NCBI GenBank assembly: GCA_029261405.1
Contig: JAJDBK010000079.1
Location: 62,001 to 126,000 of the forward strand
Length of the DNA: 64,000 nucleotides
Direction of reading: 5' to 3'
From: Nitrospinaceae bacterium
GTDB taxonomy: Bacteria > Nitrospinota_A > UBA7883 > JAJDBK01
Shown here piece by piece: positions 1 to 9,132 of this stretch; position 1 is the first letter of the stretch; each line of letters starts with the position of its first letter. The translations under genes were made by a program, and so were the position numbers. The notes beneath the pieces were generated by a model. The model was not told the DNA's origin. It worked only from the letters and a program-made list of their open reading frames with translations, and ran no database searches.

Positions 1-337
1 AGCTGTTGCTCTCTGATATCACCCGGGCTATATCGTTGTTCCGTTGTGTCGCAAGTTCCGGGAAGAGACCACTTGCGATGTTTAGTTGCGTCTCAATCTC
101 CCACTTGTCGTAGATCAGCCTTTTCGCGGTAGCGTTGATCTTTTTCACCAGCGCTGTTTGCGCGTCCGCCAGCGTGTAGGTCGGGTCGGGCGCAATGGTG
201 TTGCCCGTCTGAACCCATTTGTCATACTCCTTGAAATCTTCGTTATCAGGATCGATAGGAATAAAAACGCCGTCACTCTGCCGGACGATGGAGTCTTCCT
301 CTTCGCCCTGTTCGTCATGTTTTTTTTCGTAACTCAT
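1..337 (-). CDS. Tail-fibre assembly-like protein (3' end beyond window)
   Basis: The ATG at 337 opens a reading frame that runs off the left edge, leaving about 112 residues. It starts three bases after the stop of the upstream fibre gene. The N-terminal part is acidic and charged (Asp/Glu/Lys). The middle carries an 'APDPTYTLADAQ' stretch followed by an alanine- and lysine-rich helix, which resembles DUF4376/XkdW-type proteins encoded after tail fibres. In phages, proteins at this position usually help assemble the fibre. The function is inferred from position and loose similarity only. Confidence 0.6.
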   Translation of the reverse strand, partial: MSYEKKHDEQGEEEDSIVRQSDGVFIPIDPDNEDFKEYDKWVQTGNTIAPDPTYTLADAQTALVKKINATAKRLIYDKWEIETQLNIASGLFPELATQRNNDIARVISESNS

Positions 338-339
338 GT

Positions 340-1803
340 TTAAAGTTCCGCCTCCAGTTGGATTGATGCGTTTGTGGTTCCGGCGACATGGCGAAGTTCG
401 CCGCACTGACCCACGCCGTATGGTGTACCGGCGACACCGGTACGAAGCCGGAAACATGTCTTCGAGATATTCGCCGCAGAAACGGACGATCCTGTATTGA
501 TACCCCCACCAACTTCTGTATCAAAAGTGTTACCCGCGGAGAGGGTGACGGTTGGGGCTGATCGCATTTCCGGGTAAAAAATATCGACATCGAGATAGTT
601 TGTATTTACCGCCGTCCCTGTGCCGAATACACCGTTCACCGCCGAAGGTTTGATGACGTTGAAATAACGTTCACACAACGCCTTTTCTACCCGGTAGGGT
701 CGTTCTGTGAATGGCGTTGCGATATTCCCCATCTCGAATTTCACCAGCGCAAGTTGGAAATTATTGGCGATGTTGTCGCAGGCGTTGACCTGATTGGCGG
801 TAGCGAAAACCGCCGAGGAGTTCCACTGATCCGCTGTGCCGTGATGGTTTGTCCCTGCGGCCAGAACCCATTTGATGGTGAGTCCGGTTCCGTTGGTGAA
901 ATCCCACGTTCCGCCGCTGTAATCGAACGGGATCTGGATAACCTTTAACTCCCATGTGTCGGCTGTGTTGACTCTGTATTCCGAGATAAACGTTCGGTCG
1001 CCCCCGGAGTTCTGGAACGCCGCGCAGTAGGTTCCGGTCTTTGTCGCCTTTACCAGGAATGGCAAGACACCTGACCTGCCGAGGAAGCGGGCAAAGTCGT
1101 ACCCTTCGATTTTGTAATCTATCGAGCAGAAATCGGTGGCGGCCATCGAGGTATCCGCTGTTGTGCAATCTGCCAGCAGGGAATATTCCGCAACCGCTCC
1201 AGCTTCCGCCACTGTTGGCACGTCGGCGGACCGGCTGACATCGTGAACCATCGTTCCCGATTTTCGATAAGCGAACCGGTCGGCTGTATATTTACCGTCG
1301 GCGATGGAGGTGAACGATGTTCCCCTGTTCCAGAATTTCAAGGCTCCGTTGATGATGGCACTCTCCCCGGCGAGAAGAGTGGAGAGAGGTGTGACCAGTG
1401 AGACCGCGACGGCGCTGATCGGGTCGGTCAACCCGGCGCTGGTGGTGACGCCATCCTCACGGAAGATGCCGACGAGGATTACCGTGGTTTCGCCTGCTGT
1501 TGTGGTGGCGCTCGATACCAGACCGATGACCGGGAGTGTCTGAGAAACTTTCACCTTTCGATCAGGGATAAAAACGGTGGTCTCCGGGACCTTGAACGAG
1601 GTCGCCGATAACCGTGTCACCGGGCCTGTGACAGCCTGCCACGGTGAGGCTGTGACACCTGCGAGCAACGCCCCTGTGCTGTCGTGAGCCTGCGCGTTAA
1701 AATCGGTCTGCGCCTTGAGCGCGTTTAAAAGGTTGTCGCCCCAGTTGCTCTCCCCCTTCTGCGGGAGGGTCATCTGCGGCGTGTTTCCGTAAGTTGTTGT
1801 CAT
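340..1803 (-). CDS. Phage tail fibre / receptor-binding structural protein
   Basis: This 487-residue protein is a virion component thought to contact the host surface. Its N-terminus is low-complexity (Thr, Asn, Gln) and names a 'NWGDNLLNALK' segment common in virion attachment regions. The middle is beta-rich. Near residues 375-390 there is an 'FTERPYRVEKALCERYF' segment of the kind seen in many phage tail fibres, followed by a beta-rich C-terminal tip. The ATG has a GGGAG Shine-Dalgarno about 7 bases upstream. It lies last but one in the visible tail operon, before the fibre-assembly gene. Receptor specificity cannot be read from the sequence. Confidence 0.7.
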   Translation of the reverse strand: MTTTYGNTPQMTLPQKGESNWGDNLLNALKAQTDFNAQAHDSTGALLAGVTASPWQAVTGPVTRLSATSFKVPETTVFIPDRKVKVSQTLPVIGLVSSATTTAGETTVILVGIFREDGVTTSAGLTDPISAVAVSLVTPLSTLLAGESAIINGALKFWNRGTSFTSIADGKYTADRFAYRKSGTMVHDVSRSADVPTVAEAGAVAEYSLLADCTTADTSMAATDFCSIDYKIEGYDFARFLGRSGVLPFLVKATKTGTYCAAFQNSGGDRTFISEYRVNTADTWELKVIQIPFDYSGGTWDFTNGTGLTIKWVLAAGTNHHGTADQWNSSAVFATANQVNACDNIANNFQLALVKFEMGNIATPFTERPYRVEKALCERYFNVIKPSAVNGVFGTGTAVNTNYLDVDIFYPEMRSAPTVTLSAGNTFDTEVGGGINTGSSVSAANISKTCFRLRTGVAGTPYGVGQCGELRHVAGTTNASIQLEAEL

Positions 1804-1804
1804 A

Positions 1805-2668
1805 TTAATCTCCCGCTTGTTCCGCCAGCTCCAGCGCGAATTGCGCCTTTGGGCTGTTGGGGTTTTTGAGTTGAGGTGGTTTTGTTATCGAGCCGTAAAG
1901 AGTGGTCCACGGTTCCGCCGCCGAACCGTAGCCGGGGTGCATGGCGATTGTCACCGGTGTTGATTGACCGACCGGGCGCAGGTTACGGAAGATCGTCCAG
2001 CGAATCTCTTCACCCACGTTGCGGAAGGTCATGGTCACCACTGTGAACCGGGTTCCGGCTCTTGCGGTCTTTACCTGTCCGGACGTGGATCTTCGCGTGG
2101 CCGCCGTGTCGATGGTCTTGATCGACCAGTTCTCCGAGAAGTTGCGGGTCATCTCGATGGCTGTGGAGATCGCCGCCACGCCCAGGTAGACATACGATCC
2201 GCCGTCAGGATCTGAAAAAGAGATTCGATACCAGTTCTCCTGCACCACTTCGTTGAACCAGATCACTGTGACCGGGCGGTAAAACGGGGTGGATGGATCG
2301 ACGTAACCCCCAAAAGTCTCCTCGCCGAAACTGCCATCACCGAAGGCGATGAGCGGGTTGTAGGCGTCCACCCAGCCGGAATTGAATGTGGGCGCGGTTG
2401 CAAGCTCCCCTTGTGTCGGGGCGGCTGTCACCCGGACCTGGCCCGATACCGAGAGGGTGTGGCCGGTGATGGCCAACGCCTGCGCCCACGGGTTGCCTGT
2501 CAGTTCGATATCGATCTCGCCAGTGGCGGCGCAACGCGCCTTTGCTGTCCGGTCCGGGTCGAGCAGGTTTATCGCCGGGTAATCTGTCGAATCTGTGGCG
2601 CATGTGACACCCTGCGCTGTCAGCGTCAGGTTGTTGAGCAATAGCCGAGCGCGATTGAATGAACTCAT
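1805..2668 (-). CDS. Phage tail tip / baseplate component, unnamed
   Basis: I do not recognise a specific family for this 287-residue protein. It overlaps the preceding hub gene by four bases (ATGA), so the two are translationally coupled. The sequence is beta-rich and contains 'NWYRISFSDPDGGSYVYLGVAAIS', which looks like the structural proteins that attach to the tail tip below the hub in D3112-like phages. There is no signal peptide and no membrane segment. Position between the hub and the fibre supports a role in the distal tail, possibly as a fibre connector. This is inference from gene order. Confidence 0.55.
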   Translation of the reverse strand: MSSFNRARLLLNNLTLTAQGVTCATDSTDYPAINLLDPDRTAKARCAATGEIDIELTGNPWAQALAITGHTLSVSGQVRVTAAPTQGELATAPTFNSGWVDAYNPLIAFGDGSFGEETFGGYVDPSTPFYRPVTVIWFNEVVQENWYRISFSDPDGGSYVYLGVAAISTAIEMTRNFSENWSIKTIDTAATRRSTSGQVKTARAGTRFTVVTMTFRNVGEEIRWTIFRNLRPVGQSTPVTIAMHPGYGSAAEPWTTLYGSITKPPQLKNPNSPKAQFALELAEQAGD

Positions 2669-3867
2669 ACGAGTGGTGGCCCTCCAAGTTTCGTCCAGAG
2701 TTTTATTTGTGTCTCTCCCCGGTTCGGGTTTTCCCTGATCTCGATGACCCGGTGATAAATCGGGGTGCCAGCTGGCAGATTTTTGCCGCCGAGCGTGAGT
2801 TTCACTGTGTCGCCGAGGTTGAACGCGAGCATCCGGGTATCGGCGTTGACTGTGGTGATTAAATGTTCCGACGAGAGGAGCTCCAGTCTTGCGTCGGCCA
2901 GATACGTTGCGTCGGTGATGCCATCACAGCCGCAATCTTTCGAGTCGCCCTCTTTCGCTGTCGGCCACCATGCGTGGCTTGTTGCGAGGTTTACGGTTTT
3001 GACCACGGAGCTTGCCCCGGCGTTGTAGAGAACCGTCTGCTGGCGGAAGACGTCGGGGAATGTTTCCACGCTTCCACCCTCGAACAGGTCATTGGCTCCG
3101 TCGAGATCGATATCGACTGTGGGCGATCCACCCAGATCCTCGAACTGTTCGGCGTAAAATAATCCATCACGCCCGATGGCGTACCAGGTGAGGGTTTCGG
3201 CGATGAGACCGTCCACGACTGAGGTGATTGGCCCTTCGCCCCACGAACCTGTGACTGTGAACGCGCCCGGTTTCCCGGCGTTGTGCCATGCGTTCCACGC
3301 TGTCTGGTCGTAATCGGTGGGCCAGACCAGACCCGCTTCGGTGAGCCTTGCCCGCACAACGTCGCCGAGGGTCTGGGCGGTGCAGGTTCCCTCTGTGATT
3401 TTTGTGGCGTCGAGTTCGGCGGTTTTTGCATCGATCAGGTCGAGGGTCATCTTCCCCTTGTCGTCTGTTTTTACCGAGTCGATCCGGGCTGAGAGGTAGT
3501 TGACCGCATCGGCCCATGCCAGCCCGGCGAAGGTGACGTAGCCATTGAGTGGCGCCCCGCGAAGTGTGGCGGAATAATCGCCGAAATATGAATCCCATGA
3601 GCCGTTGTCGATGACGCTGATCGACCCGATGGCTGTCACAGTCCGTCCTGAGAAGATGTTCTGGATTCGCCGGGTGACCACCGGCAGACCGCCACTCTCC
3701 ACGATGCCTGCGTGATGCGGTTTTGACGCGCCCGGTGTGGTGTCGAGCGGGTAGTGGCCCGGGTGCGACGCGAAATAGATGTTCTGGTCCGGCAGACGGA
3801 AAACGAAGATCGGGTCCGCATCCGCTCGGGAAGCCTCATCAAGCCATGCCTGCGCCGGGGCGGTCAT
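2665..3867 (-). CDS. Phage tail hub / distal tail protein
   Basis: This 400-residue protein lies directly after the tape-measure gene, with a four-base ATGA overlap. In lambda-like and D3112-like tails that position belongs to the distal-tail or hub proteins that cap the tube and carry the fibres. The sequence shows alternating beta segments, a 'SVIDNGSWDSYFGDYSATLRG' region like the hub domains that list strand-turn-strand elements, and a central segment 'LTWYAIGRDGLFYAEQFE' that reads as a second beta domain. No enzymatic motif is seen. Assignment is by gene order and fold style, not by a diagnostic motif. Confidence 0.6.
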   Translation of the reverse strand: MTAPAQAWLDEASRADADPIFVFRLPDQNIYFASHPGHYPLDTTPGASKPHHAGIVESGGLPVVTRRIQNIFSGRTVTAIGSISVIDNGSWDSYFGDYSATLRGAPLNGYVTFAGLAWADAVNYLSARIDSVKTDDKGKMTLDLIDAKTAELDATKITEGTCTAQTLGDVVRARLTEAGLVWPTDYDQTAWNAWHNAGKPGAFTVTGSWGEGPITSVVDGLIAETLTWYAIGRDGLFYAEQFEDLGGSPTVDIDLDGANDLFEGGSVETFPDVFRQQTVLYNAGASSVVKTVNLATSHAWWPTAKEGDSKDCGCDGITDATYLADARLELLSSEHLITTVNADTRMLAFNLGDTVKLTLGGKNLPAGTPIYHRVIEIRENPNRGETQIKLWTKLGGPPLV

Positions 3868-5849
3868 CGGATACCACTCCCGATCCCGCCAGAGTCGATC
3901 ACAGTCACACCTTTGCGGGAGAGGTTGTTTATTTCTTCGATCACAGCCTGGGCGATATCGGTGGAGCTGGCGCCATCCGATCCCTGGACGTTGATCGAAA
4001 CGCCGTTGATATTTGTTGTGCTGGAGGAGGAGCCTCCCGACTCATAAACCGATTTCGTGAAGGCCGGTTCAGCGGCTATTCCGGGATCAACCGAAGAGTC
4101 GGGGCTCCCGGTGGAGCTGTAGTTGTAAGAGACGTTGACCGCGATATCTTTCGATGATGGCAGGGCGTTGAGGTAATCGTTGAGGATGGTCACCGATTCC
4201 GCAGAGTCGCTAACGTCTTTGGTCAGGCTGGAAAAATCTCCGGTCAGTGGGTCGAGGGTGTCGCTGGCGTTTGCGGCGCTCAAACCTAAAGCCGCCAACG
4301 CTTCGGTCATATCGTCGGTTCCGGTGGTCAGGTCGCCGGTGGAGGAGTCTGCGCCATCGATGGCGCCCGATAGATTGTAGAGGGTTCCCTCCACTCCTGT
4401 GGCCTCTGAGTTTAAGCCTGCGTATTCGGCCTGAAGCGCTTCGACTTCCCCGGCTGTCATGGTGTGGGCGGAGGCCAGCAGGTCAAGAATCTCATCCTGC
4501 CGGGTGGAGATATCGTTTAATTCCGCCATAGCCGCTGATGCGGTTTGCACCTCCGCCGTTGTGAACATGGTTGAGTTGGCGAGGATCGTCTCCGCCAGTT
4601 CCAACGCCTCGCTGGTGGCGGCCAGACCCGACATGCGGTTGTCCACCTCGGCCAGTGTGTTTATCATGTCGGTGAATGTCTTTATATCCGATCCCGTCAC
4701 TGTTCCCACGCCGCCGAGGGCTACGGCCAAATCGACCGAAACTCCGGCCCACTCATCTGAGGCTTGTCCGGCCTTGCCCGCTGAGAGGGCGAAGTCGATC
4801 ACTCCCTGTGCGGTGGCGTTGATGAGCGGACCGGCCTGTTCATACTTTGCTGTGAGTTCTTCAATCGACACGCTTGCAAGCGAGCCGTTTTCCGCGCTAC
4901 CACCGAGGGCGTCGCCGAGTTGGCCGACTGATCCTGTTAGAGCGTCAAACTGGTCGCGGAACTCGTCGGGAATGTAGATCGATTCGCCGAACCTGTCGAA
5001 CGTGTCGGCGATCTGGGTGAGGTTGAACGCCGCGTTCTGGATGGCGCCCCCCTCGATGTAATCGACGAAGTTTTGCACGTTCCGCGTGATCGATCCCATC
5101 ACGTCTTCCCAGGCGTCTTTTACGCCAACTGTGGTCTGCGCCGCCTCGTCGCCGGTGGCGACAAACATATCCACGAGGAACGAGAGCGCCAGTGACGCGC
5201 CGAGAGTGATGGCTGAAAACGCAGTAGCCCACGCCATTTGCGTAGCCAGCGCCGCCGCTTCATTAGCTGACGCGCCCAGCGCCGCCTGGATAGCCAATTC
5301 CTGCGTGGTCAGTTCTGCGCCGATCTTCTCTTTTAACTGAATCGTCAGGTAGGTGGTGAGGCTGTCGGTCCAGATCTCCGACACGTTGGCGGACCATTTC
5401 TTCCAGATGTCCTGTGAGTCTGATACCTGACCGTGAAGAGAGTTGACCAGAACCTCCTCCATCGCCGCCGATCCGGCCAGAGACAGATCATTGTAAATCG
5501 TCTCTATCTGTTGCGCACCAGCGTCAATGAGACGCTTTTGCTCATCAGTGGAACTTTCAACCGCGCCGGTCACATCATTGAGGCTTTTGACGGCAAAGTC
5601 GCTCTTCTCTCCGGTCTTTTCGAGTTCTAGGCTGGTAAGGCTTTCGACATTTTTACCAACGTCAGATATGTACTTCTTATAACCTGTCAACTGCTTCTCG
5701 TTGGCTTCTGATCCAGCCTTTACCTGATCGTCGAGCGCCGACATAACACCATCGGTTAAATCAGAGAATCCGGTTCCAAGCCTTTCGAGACTTGTTATTC
5801 CCTCTTCTACGTTGACAGAAAGCCTGTATTCGGTTTTGTGTTCAGCCAT
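3864..5849 (-). CDS. Tail tape-measure protein
   Basis: This 661-residue protein sets tail length and occupies the tail lumen before DNA ejection. It follows the frameshifted chaperone pair, overlapping it by eight bases, exactly where lambda-type tape measures lie. The first ~170 residues are charged and helical, a hydrophobic alanine-rich segment lies near residues 190-225, and a long helical middle is rich in Ala, Leu, Glu and Thr. The C-terminus has the 'INGVSINVQG' motif often found at the end of phage tape measures. At about 0.15 nm per residue the length would predict a tail near 100 nm. It is short compared with many siphovirus tape measures. Confidence 0.85.
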   Translation of the reverse strand: MAEHKTEYRLSVNVEEGITSLERLGTGFSDLTDGVMSALDDQVKAGSEANEKQLTGYKKYISDVGKNVESLTSLELEKTGEKSDFAVKSLNDVTGAVESSTDEQKRLIDAGAQQIETIYNDLSLAGSAAMEEVLVNSLHGQVSDSQDIWKKWSANVSEIWTDSLTTYLTIQLKEKIGAELTTQELAIQAALGASANEAAALATQMAWATAFSAITLGASLALSFLVDMFVATGDEAAQTTVGVKDAWEDVMGSITRNVQNFVDYIEGGAIQNAAFNLTQIADTFDRFGESIYIPDEFRDQFDALTGSVGQLGDALGGSAENGSLASVSIEELTAKYEQAGPLINATAQGVIDFALSAGKAGQASDEWAGVSVDLAVALGGVGTVTGSDIKTFTDMINTLAEVDNRMSGLAATSEALELAETILANSTMFTTAEVQTASAAMAELNDISTRQDEILDLLASAHTMTAGEVEALQAEYAGLNSEATGVEGTLYNLSGAIDGADSSTGDLTTGTDDMTEALAALGLSAANASDTLDPLTGDFSSLTKDVSDSAESVTILNDYLNALPSSKDIAVNVSYNYSSTGSPDSSVDPGIAAEPAFTKSVYESGGSSSSTTNINGVSINVQGSDGASSTDIAQAVIEEINNLSRKGVTVIDSGGIGSGIR

Positions 5850-6282
5850 TTGATCCTGACGCCTCCCGGCAATGTGAAAATTCGCGTTCGATTAATAACA
5901 CCTTGTCAAAAACCTCCAGTGGATCATCGGGTGACAAGGCGTTGATGATCGGCCATACCGACTCCTGGATGAACCGTAATGGACGGTAGACACGGTACGG
6001 TTTGCCATTGCGTGTCTCGTCCACCTGCGCCCAGTGGTACTGCCCGGAAACTTTCAGCCATATCGACCAGGCGGTCTCGTTTCCCGGCATAAGTTTTGGT
6101 CTTCCTCTCTGGCATGGGTCGCACTCTATGAACAAGCCCCTGAACCGCTCGAAGATTTCCTTCGCCTTTTCACGGGGGTGGCGACGGAGGTCTGTACCCC
6201 AGGCGATTTCAAACTCTGTCTCGATACAGTGGCCGCAGTCGATGTTGTTTCCACTGGAATACCATCGTGCGGCCTCCCGGAG
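5842..6282 (-). CDS. Frameshift-expressed C-terminal extension of the tail assembly chaperone (GT)
   Basis: This frame has no convincing start of its own; the first ATG at 6339 lies inside the G gene and has no good ribosome site. It is reached by a -1 slip at 6282-6288, giving a 337-residue fusion: 191 residues of G plus 146 residues encoded here. In lambda the T part recruits the tail tube protein during assembly on the tape measure. The extension has a cysteine pair near its start ('CGHC') and another 'CDPC' pair, so it may bind a metal. It ends eight bases inside the tape-measure gene. Confidence 0.82.
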   Translation of the reverse strand, partial: LREAARWYSSGNNIDCGHCIETEFEIAWGTDLRRHPREKAKEIFERFRGLFIECDPCQRGRPKLMPGNETAWSIWLKVSGQYHWAQVDETRNGKPYRVYRPLRFIQESVWPIINALSPDDPLEVFDKVLLIEREFSHCREASGSNG

Positions 6283-6854
6283 TTTTTTAGTTCCGCCTCC
6301 CGCACCGCCGCCATGAAAGCCTTGACGTTGGTCAGCCATTCGTAAATCCTGTTCTGCAAGGTTAACGACGCAGTCACAAGCTGAACTATGAGATTATTGT
6401 TGACCCTTACAACCATTTCGGGATTCGAGTCGGCTAGAGGGATACCGATCTGTTCGATCCAGTCGGCTGTCACGCAAGGGTTCCCCTTGTCACTTATTTC
6501 AGGATCGCGAAGATCCAGCACGCATTCAGCAAGGATGACTGCAATATTCGTTTTGCATGTCTCAACGGAAGAACTCACTGTTTTGCTTATCCTGTCCAGA
6601 AGTTCTTTCCGTTCGTTTTCTGGAAGGCTATTCTTCCTGAATCTACCTCCAAGTTCCTCCATCACTGAAGAATGGGTGTCAAGTTTTGCCTTGCGGATTC
6701 GCTCCGTCATCTCGTCCTGATTCGGTAGCGCCAGAACTATTTCCGCGCCGAAAAGGGTAAAGACGGCCTTGATCCGCTTTTGCGAAGCGCGCTCCCTGGC
6801 TATGTTGATTTTCGATACAGCCTCGTCGGCGCCTATCGGCTCACTGTCTACCAT
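6126..6854 (-). CDS. Tail assembly chaperone, G-like (zero-frame product)
   Basis: The unshifted product is 242 residues. It overlaps the end of the tail tube gene by seven bases and precedes the tape measure, the position of lambda gpG. The protein is soluble, charged and mainly helical, with no catalytic motif. Its last 51 codons, after the slippery site, are read only when the ribosome does not slip and are rich in Ser, Lys and Arg. Chaperones of this type coat the tape measure while the tube polymerises. The family itself is divergent, so the assignment depends on the position and on the frameshift signal inside the gene. Confidence 0.8.
   Translation of the reverse strand: MVDSEPIGADEAVSKINIARERASQKRIKAVFTLFGAEIVLALPNQDEMTERIRKAKLDTHSSVMEELGGRFRKNSLPENERKELLDRISKTVSSSVETCKTNIAVILAECVLDLRDPEISDKGNPCVTADWIEQIGIPLADSNPEMVVRVNNNLIVQLVTASLTLQNRIYEWLTNVKAFMAAVREAELKNSGRPHDGIPVETTSTAATVSRQSLKSPGVQTSVATPVKRRRKSSSGSGACS
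6231..6288 (-). promoter_or_regulatory. Programmed -1 ribosomal frameshift signal (A AAA AAC plus stem-loop)
   Basis: On the minus strand the G frame reads CTA AAA AAC, placing a canonical A-AAA-AAC slippery heptamer at 6288-6282 in the correct phase. Seven bases downstream a stem begins: GGCCGCA (6274-6268) pairs perfectly with TGCGGCC (6237-6231). The inner bases CGATG and CATCG extend it after a two-base bulge. A -1 shift here enters the open frame that leads to the tape-measure gene. Site, spacing and stem match the textbook arrangement, and the gene order matches lambda V-G-GT-H. Confidence 0.9.
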
Positions 6855-8212
6855 GTGGCTATCACCACAACCTTGTTGGCAACATCGTTACCATCAGCGT
6901 CTTTGGCGAAACCGGCGGAGAAATCCTGGGATATATCCCTTGATGTACCTTCACTTAATGATGGAACCGCCAGAGAAACTCTCGGCATGAAAATCGCCAT
7001 TCCTCGGTCATTGGCTGACATTTCGTATACTTCCGGCTGGTAGTCCTCGTTCTTGCCAGAGCGTAGCCATTTAAGGTCGAGTTCACGAAGATGCAGGGTT
7101 CTTGATCCGGTCACCTTGCGTGCGCCACCAACAGCGTATGTCGGTTCGCTTGCGCCATCCTCGTCATTTATCAACCCAGAACCGGTATCCAGAACAAACG
7201 ACCTGGAAACCGCCGGAATCGACACCGCATCGCCGTTATCGTCGCCACGCAGAGCGCGACCCGACCTGCCATGGGCCGGAGAGCCTGTTACGGTTCCACC
7301 TGTCCAGGAAGGAGAGCATACGTCGCCGCTGGTATGGGCGGAGGGGCTTGTTCCCCGCGTTACGGTTATCTGTTTGTTGACAGTGTCTACCGCCAATACG
7401 GCAATGGATGTCTCGCCGTTTATATCGAATTTTGAACCAACCTCGAAAGCGTGCGGGTTGTCTATGTCAAAAGTAGCAACGGCGCTACCGGCGACATTGG
7501 CGGAGAGAACAGCCCTGCCGGTTATAACCTGAGAGGATAACGAACCTGTCAGTTTCACTTTCACCGGGTCCTTGCCGGACGAATCGAAAGAGAGCGACTT
7601 TACGACTCCACCAGCGCCTCGCAACGTCATCCAGTCGTACTTTGCGTCGAGACCGATTGTCGGCTGATCGTCGGCGAGATGTATGGTTCTGGTCTTGCCG
7701 ACAGCGGCGCCGACAGTCGGTACGGTGAGCAGAGGTGGCGCCACGGTCAACTCGTTTGCGCCTGTATCAACCTTCGAGACAAAAGCTGTCTGCCCTTCTA
7801 TCCTTACGCCGTCAAAGAGCTGGTGGGAGCTTGCGTCCGTAACTTTTATCACAGATTTTGTGGAACCTGCAAGACAGGTCTGCCCTGCAGGCGTAACCCT
7901 GGCCGAGGTAGCTCCCATGACAGCCATGATTATGGTTTCAAGCGAAGAAGCGACACCCGCCGATGGCTGGGTCAATGCGTAAGATTCTATGGTGAATGGG
8001 ATCTCGCCACTCCTGCCGTAAATAGGATCGCCCGGATCCCGTGAATCGTTAACGGCTTCGGAATCGTGAAGCTCCTGTTTTTGAAACTCCACTACAGACC
8101 CTGATAGCGCTTCTATCAGCGTTGACGACGACTGTGTTACTCCATCGCCAAACTGGCTTTCCACCGCAAGGTGAAACTGTTTTACCCGTCCTGCGCTAAG
8201 GTTGTTGCTCAT
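6848..8212 (-). CDS. Phage major tail tube protein
   Basis: This 454-residue beta-rich protein lies directly upstream of the G/GT chaperones, the place of lambda gpV. The N-terminal 'GRVKQFHLAVESQFGDGV' and the 'GEIPFTIESYALTQPS' segment match the type of tail tube proteins that assemble hexameric rings. A repeated beta domain, rich in Val, Thr and Gly, spans roughly residues 100-330 and could be an inserted Ig-like decoration. The protein is longer than a minimal tube protein, consistent with such an insertion. No tail sheath gene lies next to it, which supports a non-contractile tail. Confidence 0.75.
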   Translation of the reverse strand: MSNNLSAGRVKQFHLAVESQFGDGVTQSSSTLIEALSGSVVEFQKQELHDSEAVNDSRDPGDPIYGRSGEIPFTIESYALTQPSAGVASSLETIIMAVMGATSARVTPAGQTCLAGSTKSVIKVTDASSHQLFDGVRIEGQTAFVSKVDTGANELTVAPPLLTVPTVGAAVGKTRTIHLADDQPTIGLDAKYDWMTLRGAGGVVKSLSFDSSGKDPVKVKLTGSLSSQVITGRAVLSANVAGSAVATFDIDNPHAFEVGSKFDINGETSIAVLAVDTVNKQITVTRGTSPSAHTSGDVCSPSWTGGTVTGSPAHGRSGRALRGDDNGDAVSIPAVSRSFVLDTGSGLINDEDGASEPTYAVGGARKVTGSRTLHLRELDLKWLRSGKNEDYQPEVYEMSANDRGMAIFMPRVSLAVPSLSEGTSRDISQDFSAGFAKDADGNDVANKVVVIATW

Positions 8213-8264
8213 AGTTCTATCCTCAAAAGGTTATCTTTATCTATTGACTCTTGGAAAAGACCAG

Positions 8265-8711
8265 CTATACCGGTCTTTCAAAATTTACCGAAAGTTCCAT
8301 TGCGTAGATCGAAACGGAACCGGTTACGCGAACCAGGTATTCCTCCAGCGCCGATACAGGCTCCGAAAGGTTTAGTCCCAGATACTGGTTGTTTAACAGG
8401 GGACGCGCCGAATCGAGCAGATCAGCCGTAGCGTCTTCTGTGGCCAACTGGCCTGAAAGATTTTTTGCGGCGAATATTACGGCGAATCGCATGTTGGGCA
8501 TGTCGGTGGTCTCGTCGAAATATCCGGGTCTGCCTCTCAGAAACGATACCAGCACAGCAGGAAAGACCAATGCGCTTCGCATCCTGTTTGCGTCCTCGAC
8601 GCCATCGAACTGCCCCGAATAGGGCGCGATGGTTTTAACACCGTCCGAAGAGCGGAGAGGCTCCAACGCCTCCATGATTTTCGAACGCACGGTTTTTATT
8701 GAATAACTCAT
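8265..8711 (-). CDS. Mu gp37-like protein (DUF1834), tail completion
   Basis: A 148-residue protein with the layout of the DUF1834/Gp37 family found in Mu-like phages: an N-terminal helix, a beta hairpin around 'ALVFPAVLVSFLRG', and a conserved 'FAVIFAAKNL' strand. In Mu-like genomes it lies between the virion morphogenesis gene and the tail tube or sheath gene, as here. A tail terminator or head-tail joining role is inferred. Its ATG overlaps the upstream stop by four bases, so translation is coupled. Confidence 0.7.
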   Translation of the reverse strand: MSYSIKTVRSKIMEALEPLRSSDGVKTIAPYSGQFDGVEDANRMRSALVFPAVLVSFLRGRPGYFDETTDMPNMRFAVIFAAKNLSGQLATEDATADLLDSARPLLNNQYLGLNLSEPVSALEEYLVRVTGSVSIYAMELSVNFERPV

Positions 8712-9130
8712 AAGCTCGTCAGAAACTGATGAAGGATATCGTCCATGCTCTTCTCATCCTCCTGCGTTACACCCAGAAACGGGCGGGCGGGGATGGGTAC
8801 AGCGCGTCCGGCGATCCCTCCAAATTGATGGATGGAAGAATAAGGAATGTCGGAAAAAATGGAGACACCGCTCTCATCGGACGTAAAAGCAATTGAATCT
8901 TTCAAAGCGCCAGACTCGATAAGTGGTCGTGAACTCCCCTTGCGCCGTATGGTGGATAAAGCCAGAGGCGTCCACTTCGGATCACCACCTGTCTCAAAAC
9001 GACGGCGCGACTCTTTTGCAAACCTCTCGCCCATCAAACCCATCGGGACAGACAAATCCTTCAAACTATCGATAGCCCCGTAGATAAATTCTTCCGGCGC
9101 CGCAGAAAATTCCATCTCCATGCTTAACAT
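8708..9130 (-). CDS. Phage virion morphogenesis protein (Mu G / P2 S family)
   Basis: A 140-residue protein with the features of the phage virion morphogenesis family (Pfam Phage_tail_S): a helical start, 'ESRRRFETGGDPKWTPLALSTI', a 'GALKDSIAF' strand and the family's typical 'YSSIHQFGG' and 'PARPFLGVT' motifs near the C-terminus. These proteins act in head completion or head-tail joining. It sits between the gp36 and gp37 homologues, as in Mu-like genomes. The ATG at 9130 is two bases after the previous stop. Confidence 0.85.
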   Translation of the reverse strand: MLSMEMEFSAAPEEFIYGAIDSLKDLSVPMGLMGERFAKESRRRFETGGDPKWTPLALSTIRRKGSSRPLIESGALKDSIAFTSDESGVSIFSDIPYSSIHQFGGIAGRAVPIPARPFLGVTQEDEKSMDDILHQFLTSL

Positions 9131-9132
9131 CG

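Noticed and set aside
340-3867. Several plus-strand ORFs of 60-145 codons across the tail genes
   Set aside because: They are opposite to well-supported genes, have no ribosome sites and show composition expected of antisense frames.
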